From Spizellomyces punctatus DAOM BR117 (Eukaryota > Chytridiomycota > Chytridiomycetes > Spizellomycetales > Spizellomycetaceae), in contig NW_015971561.1 of assembly GCF_000182565.1 (NCBI RefSeq), positions 20,945-84,944 on the forward strand: 64,000 nt of DNA, given 5' to 3'. The notes beneath the pieces are model-generated. The model saw nothing but the letters and a program-made list of their open reading frames with translations. It was not told where the DNA came from and did no database searches. The translations under genes and the position numbers were made by a program. Of the stretch, positions 1 to 11,286 are shown one piece after another (position 1 is the first letter of the stretch; every line of letters starts with the position of its first letter).

Positions 1-1
1 C

Positions 2-3000
2 CTAGCCAACGACGTTCTGGGACATTTGAAACTCCAAACCTTGGTTCAGGAACCCCCGTTACCCAGTTTCGCGGTGACGCTCAAGAATCCAGACATCCTT
101 ATCCCCTGCTCCATAACGGATGAGCTGGACACCGATCACATGCGCGGCACGCCATACAAGACCAAGCAGGGTGAATTCATGAAGGATGTGTCAATGCCAC
201 GGCTGACCAAAGCCAAAGCTCAGAAGTCTAGATTAACCATGTTAATCACGGGACAGACGCGCGTGGCAGCCCAAACTTTTCTCATCGAAAACCCTCTTGA
301 GGCCACCGCTGCTAGCTCAACGGTCCCGTTAGGCCTCAAACTGTCCACCGCGACCCATAATTCGGTTGCGGACCCCGAAGAGAACATTTCCAAAGAAGAA
401 TGGCAGACACTTCGGAACAAATGGAACCTCGACTCTACGGAGAGGGCTCCAGGGGCCTTCGAAGCCCAATTAAAAGACGCGGAACGTTTCCACGTCGATC
501 TCAAGCGACCCAAACCCGTGGTCTGGGCCCTAATCAACATTCTACGACACTTCCATCAAGCCTTCAGCTATGAGGGTCATCTCATAGGGAACTACACCAA
601 GATTCCTTATGCGCCTCGATTTATCTCGGCTCCGCCACCCCTTTCGAGGCCACGGTCGTACTCTCCGTTGGAGCGGACAGCCCTCGAGACGGAGCGAGAC
701 ACCATGATGGGGCTTCAGAGGTGGAAACGAACCACCGAAGTAACCTTCGCCAGCGATCCTGTTATCATTCGCTACGCAGACAAACCCCCGCGGGTAGCCT
801 TCGACTATCGCCGAGCCAACGACTGCATGGCCTGGGATCCATATCCCTTTCCCATCATGCTCGACATCCTGAACTGGATCGTCGCAGTCCCATTCCGATA
901 CATATCGGGAGGTGACGCAAACAAAGGATTCTACCAAATCGCCATCACCGATGCGTCGGTACGCAAATGGCTCGCGCTCAGACTCCATGACGGCATCTAC
1001 GAACCACTCTTTATGCCCTTCGGACCCAAGACTGCCCCCTCGCACTTCTGTCGGGTGATGGACGACACCTTGGGTCCCTCCAAATGGCGAAATATCAACA
1101 ACTTCGTCGACGATATCCATACACGAGCGGAGACAGCCGCGGAAGCCCTAGATGCCATCGCGGACTGGCTCGACCGCTTTTCCAGAGCCAAACTCACCCT
1201 AAGACTCGACAAGTGTCAATGGCTCTTTCACCAGCTCACGGCCCTCGGTTTCGTTGCCTCCTCTCAGGGTCTCGCTACCGATCCAGACAAGGTCGCAACC
1301 ATAGTCGATTGGCCACAACCCAAATTCATAGGTGACCTATGGTCATTCGTGGGTCTCCTAGGGTTCTACGCCCAATTCATTTCTCGCTACGCGGAACTCG
1401 TCCGACCCCTGCAAGACGCTATCCAAGAGGGCGTTCGCGAATACCGAGACCTTAAAAAGGGTCGCGCTGACCCGAAGAAAGGCGCTGAAAAGCTCAATTC
1501 ACCATCCATGCTCGACACGGCAGTGGCCCCAACAATCACAGCAACCGGAGCCCGATTTGAGGTTTCGCAACATCTTAAATCTAGCTCCTCAGACCTACCG
1601 GCGGTCAATCTACGCCAATCATCGCTGGCGGACTTACCCATTGACCCCTTTTGTGTCGGACGCCTTGCTCGCAAGCGCCCCGACCAAGGTCTGCGCAGAT
1701 TCGTCGCGAAGCGTGAAGTTTCATGGACCGACTCCCGAAACTCTGCCTTCGCAGCCGCCAAGCAGGCTCTGACAACAGCTCCAGTGCTTGCGGCACCCAG
1801 AAAAGGGTTCCCCTACACCCTTCACAGTGACGCTTCCTACACAGCGTTTAATGTCACGCTCGAACAGTTACAGCCGGATGCTTCTAAACGCCCGCTGTGC
1901 TACCATTCCCGAGGCACCACCACCTCGGAAAAGAAGGCCCCCCCCGTCGAACTCGAGGCCGGATGCCTCATTTGGGGCCTCGGAAAACTCCGCCCATACC
2001 TCGAAGGCCTGCCTTTCACGGTCATTACTGATCACCGAGCTCTTTTGTGGCTCGCTAAATACAAAGGCGAGAACCGTAAGCTTCTCCGCTGGGCCCTCGA
2101 TCTTAGTTACTGGTCCGAATGGATGACAATCGTACACAAACCAGGACGCTTCCACATAGTCGCTGATACACTTTCGCGGCTACTTGGCGCGGAAACTCTT
2201 CTTTGCTCTACCGGGACCGAAATATGGGTGTCGGAACGCAAAGGACGACGGCCGCGCACCCCGCCAGCTGCTCTCGCACCTTCCTCGACACTGGCAGATG
2301 CCGTCTTTCGTCTGGCCTTACAGCCTGCACTCATTGCCGCCATCCGCGCTGGCCTCACCGGCCAGCTCCACCCCATAGCCCAACAGGCCCGCATGCTCCT
2401 ATGGGAGACCAGCCCCGACACCTACACTACAGCTGACGCGCGCTTTCATCAGGACTGGCAACGTGCAGATAACCTGCTGTGGCACCGTTTTTCAGTCTCC
2501 GAAGACCTTTGGTGCCTCTACGTGCCCCCTGCTTGCACCCCTGAGGTGCGCAAGCTTTTTCACGAGGGGGGAGGACACTTCGGATTCGAAAGAACCTACG
2601 CTAGAGCTGCAGCACAAGTCTGGTGGCCGAAAATGGCATAAGATTTCAGAAAACATTGCGCAGGATGTGAAACCTGCCAATGCTCAAAAAGGGTACCGCA
2701 ACTGATTCCGGGGTTGTTGAAACCCATACCACCAGCTCCGGGACGCTGGACAGTCATCACGACTGACTTCGTAACCAAGCTCCCACTTACTTCCAGAGGG
2801 TACGATGCCTTTTGGTTAATAGCATGTAAATGCTCAAAGAGGATCCACGTATGGCCCCTCAAGAGCACTGCGACAGCTATTCAGGTCGCGGAACTCTTTA
2901 TAGAGCGCTACGTCCCATTGCACGGCATCCCGGAGACCATTATCTCGGACCGCGACTCCAAATTTACGAGTCGATTTTGGCAGGAGGTCTGCAAAAACCT

Positions 3001-4984
3001 AAAGATTAATCAAGAGCTCACCACAGCCTACCACCCTCAAGGTGATGGACAATCAGAAAGAGACAACGCAACGGTCTTGCAGGTCCTTACCACAATGGTC
3101 AACACCCGATTAGATGACTGGGACACCTTTCTTCCGGTTGCGGAATTCATTATCAACGATACGGTACACGAGGCGACAAAAATGACGCGATTCAGAATGG
3201 ACCTAGGCTATGAGCCCCACAATCCACTGGCGGACATCGTCGAAAGGCCGTCAGAAACCAGAAATGCAGATGCGGAGGAGCTCTGTAAACACCTCGGCGA
3301 CCTAAACATCCTTATCCGAGATCTGATGATCGAAGCCCAGGATTCGCAGAAAAGATATTACGATTTATCGCGACGACATTTGGAGTTCCGGAGAGGAGAT
3401 AAGGTGCTTCTGAGCACGAAAAACCTAGCAGGGTATGAGTCCAAGATCACTCCGAAATGGCTGGGACCAGTCACGGTGACCGACTGTAACCCTCTCCGCG
3501 ACAACTACGAGTTAAAACTGCCAGACAAGATGAGACGACTTCATCCATGGTTTCACATATCGAAATTACGTCCGTACCAGAAGCCTGTCGACGCCGAAAC
3601 TGAGGAAAAGGTCGCGGAAGCACAAGCGGAGGATTCCGACGCTTCAGATGGCGAGTTTGAAGTGGAAGCGATAGTAGACCATCGAACCAGGCGCGGAAAA
3701 CGTCAATTTCGAATACGTTGGTCCGGATACCCACCCCATGAGGATACCTGGGAACCAGAGGAAGCCCTAACAGAGGCTTCCGAAGCCTTAGAAGAGTACT
3801 GGAGATCCAGAGCTCCCACTAGCGCGCTAGTAGAGGACTCTTTGGTAGTCAGCCTTGCAGGCGACGCCCCGGAAGATACGGCTTATGCTTCCGACCACCA
3901 ATGCTTCGCGGTTTATCCGGACGATAGCTCACGTGATAATCACGCCCTCTCACCAGAAAGAAAACCAGTTTCGCGTGGCTTACCTCACCAGTCGAGAACG
4001 CCACACCAAGCCTCCCGATCACGCTTACGCGCGTCCGAGCTGTCAAAATCAGCCGGCGACGACCTTAAAAGGACGCCCCTGCACGCTCCCCCTCTTTTTT
4101 CTTCTTCAACCGCCCACGACCTACTTCCCTTACACACTCACTCTGCTTCGCAAACCCCTTCTATCGACACCGAAACTAAAACTTCCATTTCTAACACAAT
4201 GAACACCGATCTCAGAGGACAAGCAGGAGTGAGCGTACCCTCCACGTACATGTCCGGCTACCCTTGGGAGGAAGACTCGGGCGACTTCGAGGCCGAGGGC
4301 GTGCTGGATCGCCTTGGGGTTGCGATCGCTACCTGGGTTCACTCCTGGGTTCATCAGCTTCGGACCAACCCCAACGCGCCGCTGCAGACTCCAGGGCATG
4401 AGTTTTGGCTGGGAGTCGACGCTCCGAAACCTTACGCGGTGGGCCAGCCCCTCACAAACCACATCGCGGACCCCTACAGCAAGGCCACCGATGGTGGTGA
4501 AGCAGCGGTCGGAATAGTTGCCGACGCGAAAAAACCCGGAAAAAGAGGGCGCCCAGCTCCGTGCGCCGCTTGGCTCGACCGCGGGGTTCCCCAACACGAG
4601 GCGGGAAGCCGAAAAACGGCTCCGTTCACCGATTGGCCGAACGACGACGCCCACGAGTTTGCGTCCGCCGTCATTGAAGCAGCTAGGACGGTGCTCCTAA
4701 GGACGGCGAACGCAGCGGAAGCCTCTGCAAGGCTCACCAGACCCCGACATCACGAGCACGCGGAGTACCATTTCCGCGCGACAAACCTGAAAAGGGCCGC
4801 GGAGACCTTTACGGCCCTCTACGTAACCAGAACTGGCCCCGACGTGACCCCGGGTACCATCGTTCGTACCGCAACAGATCAAATCTGGTTTTGTTGCAAC
4901 GTCGGTGGCCGTGCCAGTATCATCTGGGTCGTGAACCAAGATGCAGATGAAGCGGACCCCACAGATCCGGTACCGACCTGGTAA
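2..4984 (+). pseudogene. pol: G1-A pol polyprotein (partial): RT, RNase H, integrase, chromodomain, C-terminal domain
   Basis: One reading frame spans the piece, interrupted only by TAA at 2639-2641. In order: the end of the protease region; reverse transcriptase (about 700-1400) with the catalytic box FVDD in place of the commoner YVDD/YLDD; RNase H (about 1780-2190) with an HSDAS start and a TDHRALLW motif; the integrase HHCC zinc region (about 2530-2700) with the stop inside it; the integrase core (about 2740-3250) with TDF, SDR and QSER motifs; a chromodomain (about 3661-3800) with RWSGYPPHEDTWEPEE; a basic linker; then an uncharacterised domain (4201-4984). The aligned codon in copy E is CAA (Gln). 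Read-through or inactivity cannot be told apart from sequence alone. Confidence 0.85.
4201..4984 (+). other. Uncharacterised ~260-residue domain C-terminal to the chromodomain (copy A version)
   Basis: The domain is in frame with pol, and an ATG at 4201 would also allow separate translation. It has no obvious signal peptide or membrane segment. The homologous part of copy B (25159-25943) shares blocks such as RGQ-GVS, YPW, QPLT-HIA-PYS, AAVGI-ADAKK-GKR, PCAAWLD-GVPQH, a long block ending ETFTALYVTR, TDQIWFC and IIW. By eye the proteins are about 55% identical, while the pol sequence just upstream is about 95% identical. I do not recognise the family. Conservation of protein blocks despite nucleotide divergence suggests a real function, which is inference. 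Confidence 0.7.
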
Positions 4985-5041
4985 TTGACGTCCCAACACC
5001 CCCGCTCGGAGCGCCGGTGCGTTGGCTCTTCAAAGGGGGGA

Positions 5042-5641
5042 TGTAATGACGAGGACGTCTTCGAGAGATCGCGAGTAAGCCCAAATCGGACGCGGGAAGC
5101 ACGAATCGCGTGACCAACTCCACCGATTGGGTTACCGCGACCGAAAAAACCGGTTCGGAGAATGGCAATTGGCGCATTAGATTTCAGCGTGCCTCGTACA
5201 ACCTGTGGAGGCCCGAGCCAGTGCGGAAAAGGAAGAGATCGGTACCGCCACCAATAAATCAGTTGCGGTGCAGCGACACCCATTAGTTTAGTTTAGTTTA
5301 ACAGTTTATCCAAGAATCTTGTATAAAAAGGATGTATTCAATAAAATAAGTCGGGGGCAGAAGCCGTAGCGACAAAAAATCCCCATAACTCGCTTCTCAA
5401 CTCCAATCTTAGGTTAACAGGAACCTAACAGAGCGCTTCAACGGCCTGATCACCCGTACCGAAGCCTCTAAATCCTGCTCGGTTCACAACTAACCGACTC
5501 TCCTTGCCTCTCGCCCTCAAGTCGCTACCGACGCCCAAAGAAAGGATTTGGAGACTACGATTCCTAGTACGGACACCCACACAACCTGCTAGGAGACCCA
5601 AGTTGTCTTTACCGTAGTCTACCAACAAAAAATCCGTTACA
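5042..5641 (+). repeat. 3' LTR of G1-A with a U3 unlike copy B
   Basis: The 600-bp LTR starts TGTAATG after a G-rich polypurine tract and ends CCGTTACA. From the TATA motif (about 5318, CTTGTATAAAAAGG) to the end it matches the LTRs of copy B almost base for base, including an AATAAA about 20 bp after the TATA box. The U3 upstream (5042-5310) shows no visible similarity to the U3 of B or E. It has a short TTTAG-like repeat near 5285-5300. Confidence 0.88.
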
Positions 5642-5673
5642 TTATACACCGGGTATATCATATTGTAAGCTGG

Positions 5674-5725
5674 CTGATACAGTGCATCAGATAAGCCATT
5701 CGGCTTATCTGATGCACTGTATCAG
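5674..5725. repeat. 24-bp perfect inverted repeat, 4-nt loop
   Basis: The left arm (5674-5697) begins CTGATACAGTGCATC and the right arm (5702-5725) is its exact reverse complement, with loop ATTC. It lies in the 84-bp gap between the end of the A LTR and the truncated end of element E. It is not part of either LTR. It could be two fused terminal repeats of a deleted DNA transposon, or a fold-back created at a breakpoint. Confidence 0.8.
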
Positions 5726-6129
5726 TCGGAAATGAAAGTTTGTGTTTTGGTGTTGATAGAAAAGGTTTGTGAAGCAGAGTAGGTCTGTAAGGGAGATAGG
5801 TTGTAGGTAGTTGAAGAAGAAAAAAGAGGGGGAGCATGCAGGGGCATCCTTTTAAGGTCGTCGCTGGCTGATTTTGACAGCTCGGATGCATGTAAGCGTG
5901 ATCAGGAGGCTTGGTGTGGCGTTCTTGACTGGTGAGGTAAGCTGCGCAAAACTGGTTTTCTTTCTGGTGAGAGGGTGTGATTATCACGTGAGCTATTGTC
6001 CGGATAAACTGCGAAGCATTGGTGGTCGGAAGCATAAGCTGTATCTTCCAGGGTGTTGCCTTCAAGGCTGACTACCAAAGAGTCCTCTACTAGTGTGCTA
6101 GTGGGAGCTCTGGATCTCCAGTACTCTTC

Positions 6130-9100
6130 TAAGGCTTCGGAAGCCTCTGTTAGGTCTTCCTCTGATTCCCATGTATCCTCATGGGGTGGATATCCGGCCC
6201 AACATATTTGAAATTGACACTTTCTGCGCCTGGTTCAATGGTCTACTATTGCTTCCACTTTGAACTCGCCTTCTGAAGTGTTGGAATCCTCCGCTTGTGC
6301 TTCCGCGACCTTTTCCTCAGTTTCGGCGTCGACAGGCTTCTGGTACGGACGTAATTTCGATATGTGAAACCATGGATGAAGTCATCTCATCTTGTCTGGC
6401 AGTTTTAACTCGTAGTTGTCATGGAGAAGGTTTCAGTCGATCACTGTGACTGGTCCCAGCCATTTTGGAGCGCTCTTGGACTCATACCCTGCTAGGTTTT
6501 TCATGCTCAGAAGCACCTTATCTCCTCTCTGGAACTCCAAATATTGTCACAATAAATTGTAATATCTTTTCTGCGAATCCTGGGCTTCGATCATCAGATC
6601 TCGGATAAGGATGTTTAGGTCGCCGAGGTGTTTACAGAGCTCCTCCGCATCTGCATTTCTGGTTTCTGACGGCCTTTCGACGATGTCCGCCAGTGGATTG
6701 TGGGGCTCATAGCCTAGGTCCATTCTGAATCGCGTCATTTTTGTCGCCTCGTGTACCGTATCATTGATAATGAATTCCGCAACCGGAAGAAAGGTGTCCC
6801 AGTCGTCTAATTGGGTGTTGACCATTGTGGTAAGGACCTGCAAGACTGTTGCATTGTCTCTTTCTGATTGTCCATCACCTTGAGGGTGGTAGGCTGTGGT
6901 GAGCTCTTGATTAATCTTTAGGTTTTTGCAGACCTCCTGCCAAAATTGACTTGTAAACTTGGGGTTGTGGTCCAAGATAACAGTCTCCGGAATGCTGTGC
7001 AATGGGATGTAGCATTCTATGAAGAGTTCCATGACCTGAATAGCTGTCATGGTGCTCTTGAGGGGCCATACATGGATCCTCTTTGAGCATTTACATGCTA
7101 TTAGCCAAAAGGCATTGTACCCTCTGGAAGTAAGTGGGAGCTTGGTTATGAAGTCAGTTGTGATGACTGTCCAGCATCCTGGAGCTGGTGGTATGGGTTT
7201 CAGCAACCCCAGAATCAGTTGCAGTACCCTTTTTGAGCATTGACAGATTTCACATCCTGCGCAGTGTTTTCTGAAATCTTGTGCCATCTTTGGCCACCAG
7301 ACTTGTGCTGTGGCTCTGGTGTAGGTTCTTTCGAATCCAAAGTGTCCTCCCCCCTCATGAAAAAGCTTGCACACCTCGGGGGTGCAAGTGGGGGGCATGT
7401 AGAGGTGCCAAAGGTCTTCAGAGACTGAAAAATGGTGCCACAGCAGGTTATCTGCACGTTGCCAGTCCTGAAGAAAGTGTGTGTCAGCTGTAGTGTAGGT
7501 GTTGGGGCTGGTCTCCCATAGGAGTGTGCAGGCCTGTTGGGTTATGGGGTGGAGCTGGCCAGTGAGGCCAGTGTGGATGGTGGCAATGAGTGCAGGCTGT
7601 AATGCCAGACAAAAGACAGCATCTGCCAGTGTTGAGGAAGGTGTGAGAGCTGCTGGTGTGGTGCGTGGCCGTCATCTTCCATGTTCTGACACCCATATTT
7701 GGGTCGCAGTGGAGCAGAGAAGGGTTTCCGCTCCTAGTAGCTGTGAAAGTGTATCAGTGACAATGTGAAAATGTCCTGGTTTGTGAATGATTGTCATCCA
7801 TTCAGACCAGTAACTAAGATTGAGGGCCCAGCGGAGAAGCTTACAGTTCTCACCTTTGTATTTAGCAAGCCATAAAAGAGCTCGGTGATTGGTAATGACT
7901 GTGAAAGGCAGGCCTTCAAGGTATGGGCAGAGTTTTCCAAGGCCCCAAATGAGGCATCTGGCCTTGAGTTTGACCAGTGGGGCCTTCTTTTCCAGGGTGG
8001 TGGTGCCTTGGGAGTGGTAGCACAGCAGGTGTTTGGAGGCATCCAGCTGTAACTGTTTGAGTGTGACATTAAACATGGTGTAGGAAGTGTCACTGTGAAG
8101 GGTGTAGGGGAACCCTTTTCTGGGTGCTGCGAGCACGGGAGCTGTTGTCAGTGCCTGTTTGGTGGCTGCAAAGGCAGAGTTTCGGGAATCAGTCCATGAA
8201 ACTTCACGCTTTGTGATAAATCTGTGCAGACCTTGGTTGGGGCGCTTGCAAGCAAGGTGTCTGACACAAAAGGGGTCAATGGGCACATCTGCCAGTGATG
8301 ATTGGCATAGATTGACTGCTGGTAGGTCTGAGGAGCTAGATTTTGGATGATGTGAAACCTCAAATCGGGCTCTGGTGGCTGTGATTGTAGGGGCCACTGC
8401 CGTGTTGAGAGCATGGATGGTGAATTGAGCTTTTCAGCACCTTTCTTTGGGTCAGCATGACCCTTTTTAAGGTCTTGGTATTCATGAATGCCCTCTTGGA
8501 TAGCATCTTGCAGGGGTCAGATGAGTTCTGTGTAGTGAGGGATGAATTGGGCATAGAACCCTAGGAGACCCATGAAGGACCATAGGTCACCTATGAATTT
8601 GGGTTGTGGCCAATCAACTATGGTTGTGACCTTGTCTGGATTGGTAGTGAGACCCTGGGAGGAGGCAATGAAACTGAGAGCTGTGAGCTGGTGAAAGAGC
8701 CATTGACACTTGTTGAGTCTTAGGGTGAGTTTGGCTCTGGAAAAGCGGTCGAGCCAGTCTGCGATGGCATCTAGGGCTTCTGCGGCTGTCTCTGCTCATG
8801 TATGGATATCATTGATGAAGTTGTTGATATTTTGCCATTTGGAGGGACCCAAGGTGTTGTCCATTACCTGACAGAAGTGCAAAGGGGCAGTCTTGGGTCT
8901 GAAGGGCATAAAGAGTGGTTCATAGATGCCGTCATGGAGTCTGATCATGAGCCATTTGCGTACTGACACATTGGTGATGGTGATTTGGTAAAATCCTTTG
9001 TTTGTGTCACCTCCTGATATGTATTGGAATGGGACTGTGACGATCCAGTTCAGGATGTCGAGCATGATGGGAAAGGGATATGGGTCCCAGGCCATGCAGT

Positions 9101-9585
9101 CATTGGCTTGGTGATAGTTGAAGGCTACCTGCGGGGGTTTGTCTGCATAGTGAATGATAACAGGATCACTGGTGAAGGTTACTTTGGTGGTTTGTTTCCA
9201 CCTCTGAAGCCCCATCATGGTGTCTCGCTCCGTCTCGAGGGCTGTCCGCTCCAACGGAGAGTACGACCGTGGCCTCGAAAGGGGTGGCGGAGCCGAGATA
9301 AATCGAGGCGCATAAGGAATCTTGGTGTAGTTCCCTATGAGATGACCCTCATAGCTGAAGGCTTGATGGAAGTGTTGTAGAATGTTGATTAGGGCCCAGA
9401 CCACAGGTTTGGGTTGCTTGAGATCAATGTGGAAACGTTCTGCATCTTTTAATTGGGCTTTGAAGGCCCCTGGAGCCTTCTCTGTAGAGTTGAGGTTCCA
9501 TTTGTTCTGAAGTGTCTGCCATTCTTCTTTGGAAATGTTCTCTTTGGGGTCTGCAACCAAATTATGGGTTGTGGTGGACAGTTTG
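6130..9585 (-). pseudogene. pol: G1-E pol remnant: RT to chromodomain
   Basis: The open pieces are RT (9560-8796, catalytic box seen as FIND, so the first catalytic Asp is lost), the RT tail (8799-8614), RNase H (8397-7672), integrase (7398-6547) and a degraded chromodomain (about 6240-6130). Stops and substitutions relative to A are mostly C-to-T or G-to-A at former CpGs. At the integrase codon that is TAA in A and B, E has CAA. The remnant is almost certainly non-functional. Confidence 0.85.
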
Positions 9586-9590
9586 AGGCC

Positions 9591-10201
9591 TGTAACAGGC
9601 TAGCAGGGACAAGAAGACAACAGAAAACTAGGGAAGACTTGGTTACTACTTGTTATTTCCCTTTGAGGGGCCTCAGAGAGGTCCTCTTTTTATAGACAAA
9701 TGGGGCTGACAAATGCTATATCCTAACTACCCAATCAGATCTCACCCACATCATCCTAAACTATTTGTCAGCCTATTGCACCATTTGCAACCAATCAGAA
9801 CTCATACATGTCATCCTAAACTATTTGTCAGCCTATTGCACCATTTGCAACCAATCAGATCTGACAGATGTCATCCTAAACTATTTGTCAGCCTATTGCA
9901 CCATTTGCAACCAATCAGATCTTATACATGTCATCCTAAACTATTTGTCAGCCTATTGCACCATTTATAGCCAATCACAAGTGAGACAAGTCATCCTAAA
10001 TACACTGTGCCACTTGATTGAAAGGGGCAGATGCTAGTGTGTCAGGATACTCATCTAATTTAGCCAGAAATGGCTAAATCTGCTTATTTATCTAATTCTG
10101 GTCAAATGAATGTTGACACCATCAGCAAAGTCATGTGACCGCTAGTTTGGAACCACATCTAACCAGTATAACTATAGCACTGACAGAAGAATTCTGTCAC
10201 A
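9591..10201 (-). repeat. Solo LTR of Gypsy family G2, expanded U3
   Basis: It matches the LTRs of element C on the opposite strand, with ends TGTGACAG...TGTTACA read on the minus strand. It is flanked by the 5-bp duplication AGGCC (9586-9590 and 10202-10206). It is 611 bp long against 430 bp in C, and the extra length comes from a 60-bp tandem repeat. No internal region remains, so it is a solo LTR left by LTR-LTR recombination inside pol of E. Confidence 0.93.
9725..10000. repeat. 60-bp tandem repeat with CCAAT box in the G2 U3
   Basis: About 4.5 copies occur at an exact 60-bp period. Each has a core reading AACCAATCAG followed by a variable stretch, then TCATCCTAAACTATTTGTCA. The G2 LTR at 15377-15806 has only about two units. 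CCAATCAG fits the NF-Y/HAP-type CCAAT consensus, so the array could be a promoter-enhancer element; that role is inference. Confidence 0.9.
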
Positions 10202-11259
10202 AGGCCTAACAGGGGTGTTGAGCTAGCTGCGGTGGCCTCAAGAGGGTTTTCGATGAGAAAAGTTTGGGCTGCCATGCGCGTCTGTCCCGTGATTAACATG
10301 GTTAATCTAGACTTCTGAGCTTTGGCTTTGGTCAGCCGTGGCATTGACACATCCTTCATGAATTCGCCCTGCTTGGTCTTGTATGGCATGCTGTGCATGT
10401 GATCGGTGTCCAGCTCATCTGTTATGGAGCAAGGGATAAGGATGTCCGGATTCTTGAGCATCACCACGAAACTGGGTAACAGGGGTTCCTGAACCAAGGT
10501 TTGGAGTTTCAAATGTCCCAGAACGTCATTGGCTAGGATGATGAGAGATTTCCTGTATGCAATGACTTGGAAATAGGCGCAGAAAGTCAGGTATTCTCCT
10601 CCGCAGCCTCTGAGGGAAGTTTCAAGGCATACTGTCTTGGTAGATGAGATATGTCCACCAATGCCATTGAAAGCCATCATTTCTGCATCCTGCAAATCGG
10701 TTTTGGAGAACAGAAGGCCCTGGTACGTGTCGGAAACCAGAGACTCACAGGCTCCTGTGTCTAGTACCACAGGTGCCCAGAGCTGAGCGATGATGGCTAG
10801 CATCCAGCAAGGCTGTGTTTGGGTCTTGGTCTGGCTTTTGAGTACATTGCCTAAATCTACCAAGTAGAAGGCGTTGATGGAAGGCACTGTGACCTCGAAA
10901 TGGGGCGCAATGTCGTTACTTGTTGCTTCTGTAGCCTTGATTGCACTCTCAAAGTGCTCTCTAGATTTGTTGTTTTGTGGTTTTGTTGTTTTATTCTGGC
11001 GAGCAACTTGTTCGATAGCCAGCATGACTATACGCGTCCGTTCGCTCTCTTCGTGTCTTTGGAGACGTGGATGGTCTTTAACGTGCAGAAATTTGGGGTT
11101 TCCGTGATGATAATAATAGTCTGAGCGAACGATATTGCCTGTCAGGAGAAATGCCACCAGTTGCAGGTTGGCATAAGAATCAAAGATAACAGGATCTTCG
11201 GAGCTCCACATCAAGAATTTCTCACACTCGTTGAGCCTTATCCAGGCAAGGAGGATCAA
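10159..11259 (-). pseudogene. G1-E protease and N-terminal pol
   Basis: This frame continues after the gag stop and carries a retropepsin-type motif, VVLDTGACES, near 10755. It is cut at 10206 by the G2 solo LTR, so its last residues come from LTR sequence. Corresponding residues in B (20248-21250) are nearly the same. The DTG active-site triad is intact even though the element as a whole is broken. Confidence 0.8.
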
Positions 11260-11286
11260 ACGAGGGGTACCGTCTTCTCGGACTTT

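Larger units (their letters stand above)
1..5641 (+). mobile_element. Ty3/Gypsy chromodomain retrotransposon, family G1 copy A (5' truncated by window)
   Basis: The sequence enters inside the protease-RT region of pol and runs through RT, RNase H, integrase, chromodomain, an extra C-terminal domain, a polypurine tract (about 5031-5041) and a 3' LTR. Position 1 corresponds to about 20971 of copy B, so gag, protease and the 5' LTR lie outside the window. Copy A keeps its CpGs and its Arg CGN codons, so it looks young. Only one in-frame stop interrupts its pol, and that stop is shared with copy B. The left target duplication cannot be seen. Confidence 0.93.

Noticed and set aside
4201-4984. Envelope protein as explanation for the extra domain in G1
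   Set aside because: No signal peptide, membrane anchor or Cys-rich ectodomain is visible and the frame is fused to pol.
9725-10000. Regular 60-bp repeats resembling a CRISPR array
   Set aside because: The repeat has no constant repeat/unique spacer split, the host is eukaryotic and the array lies inside a defined LTR with a target duplication.
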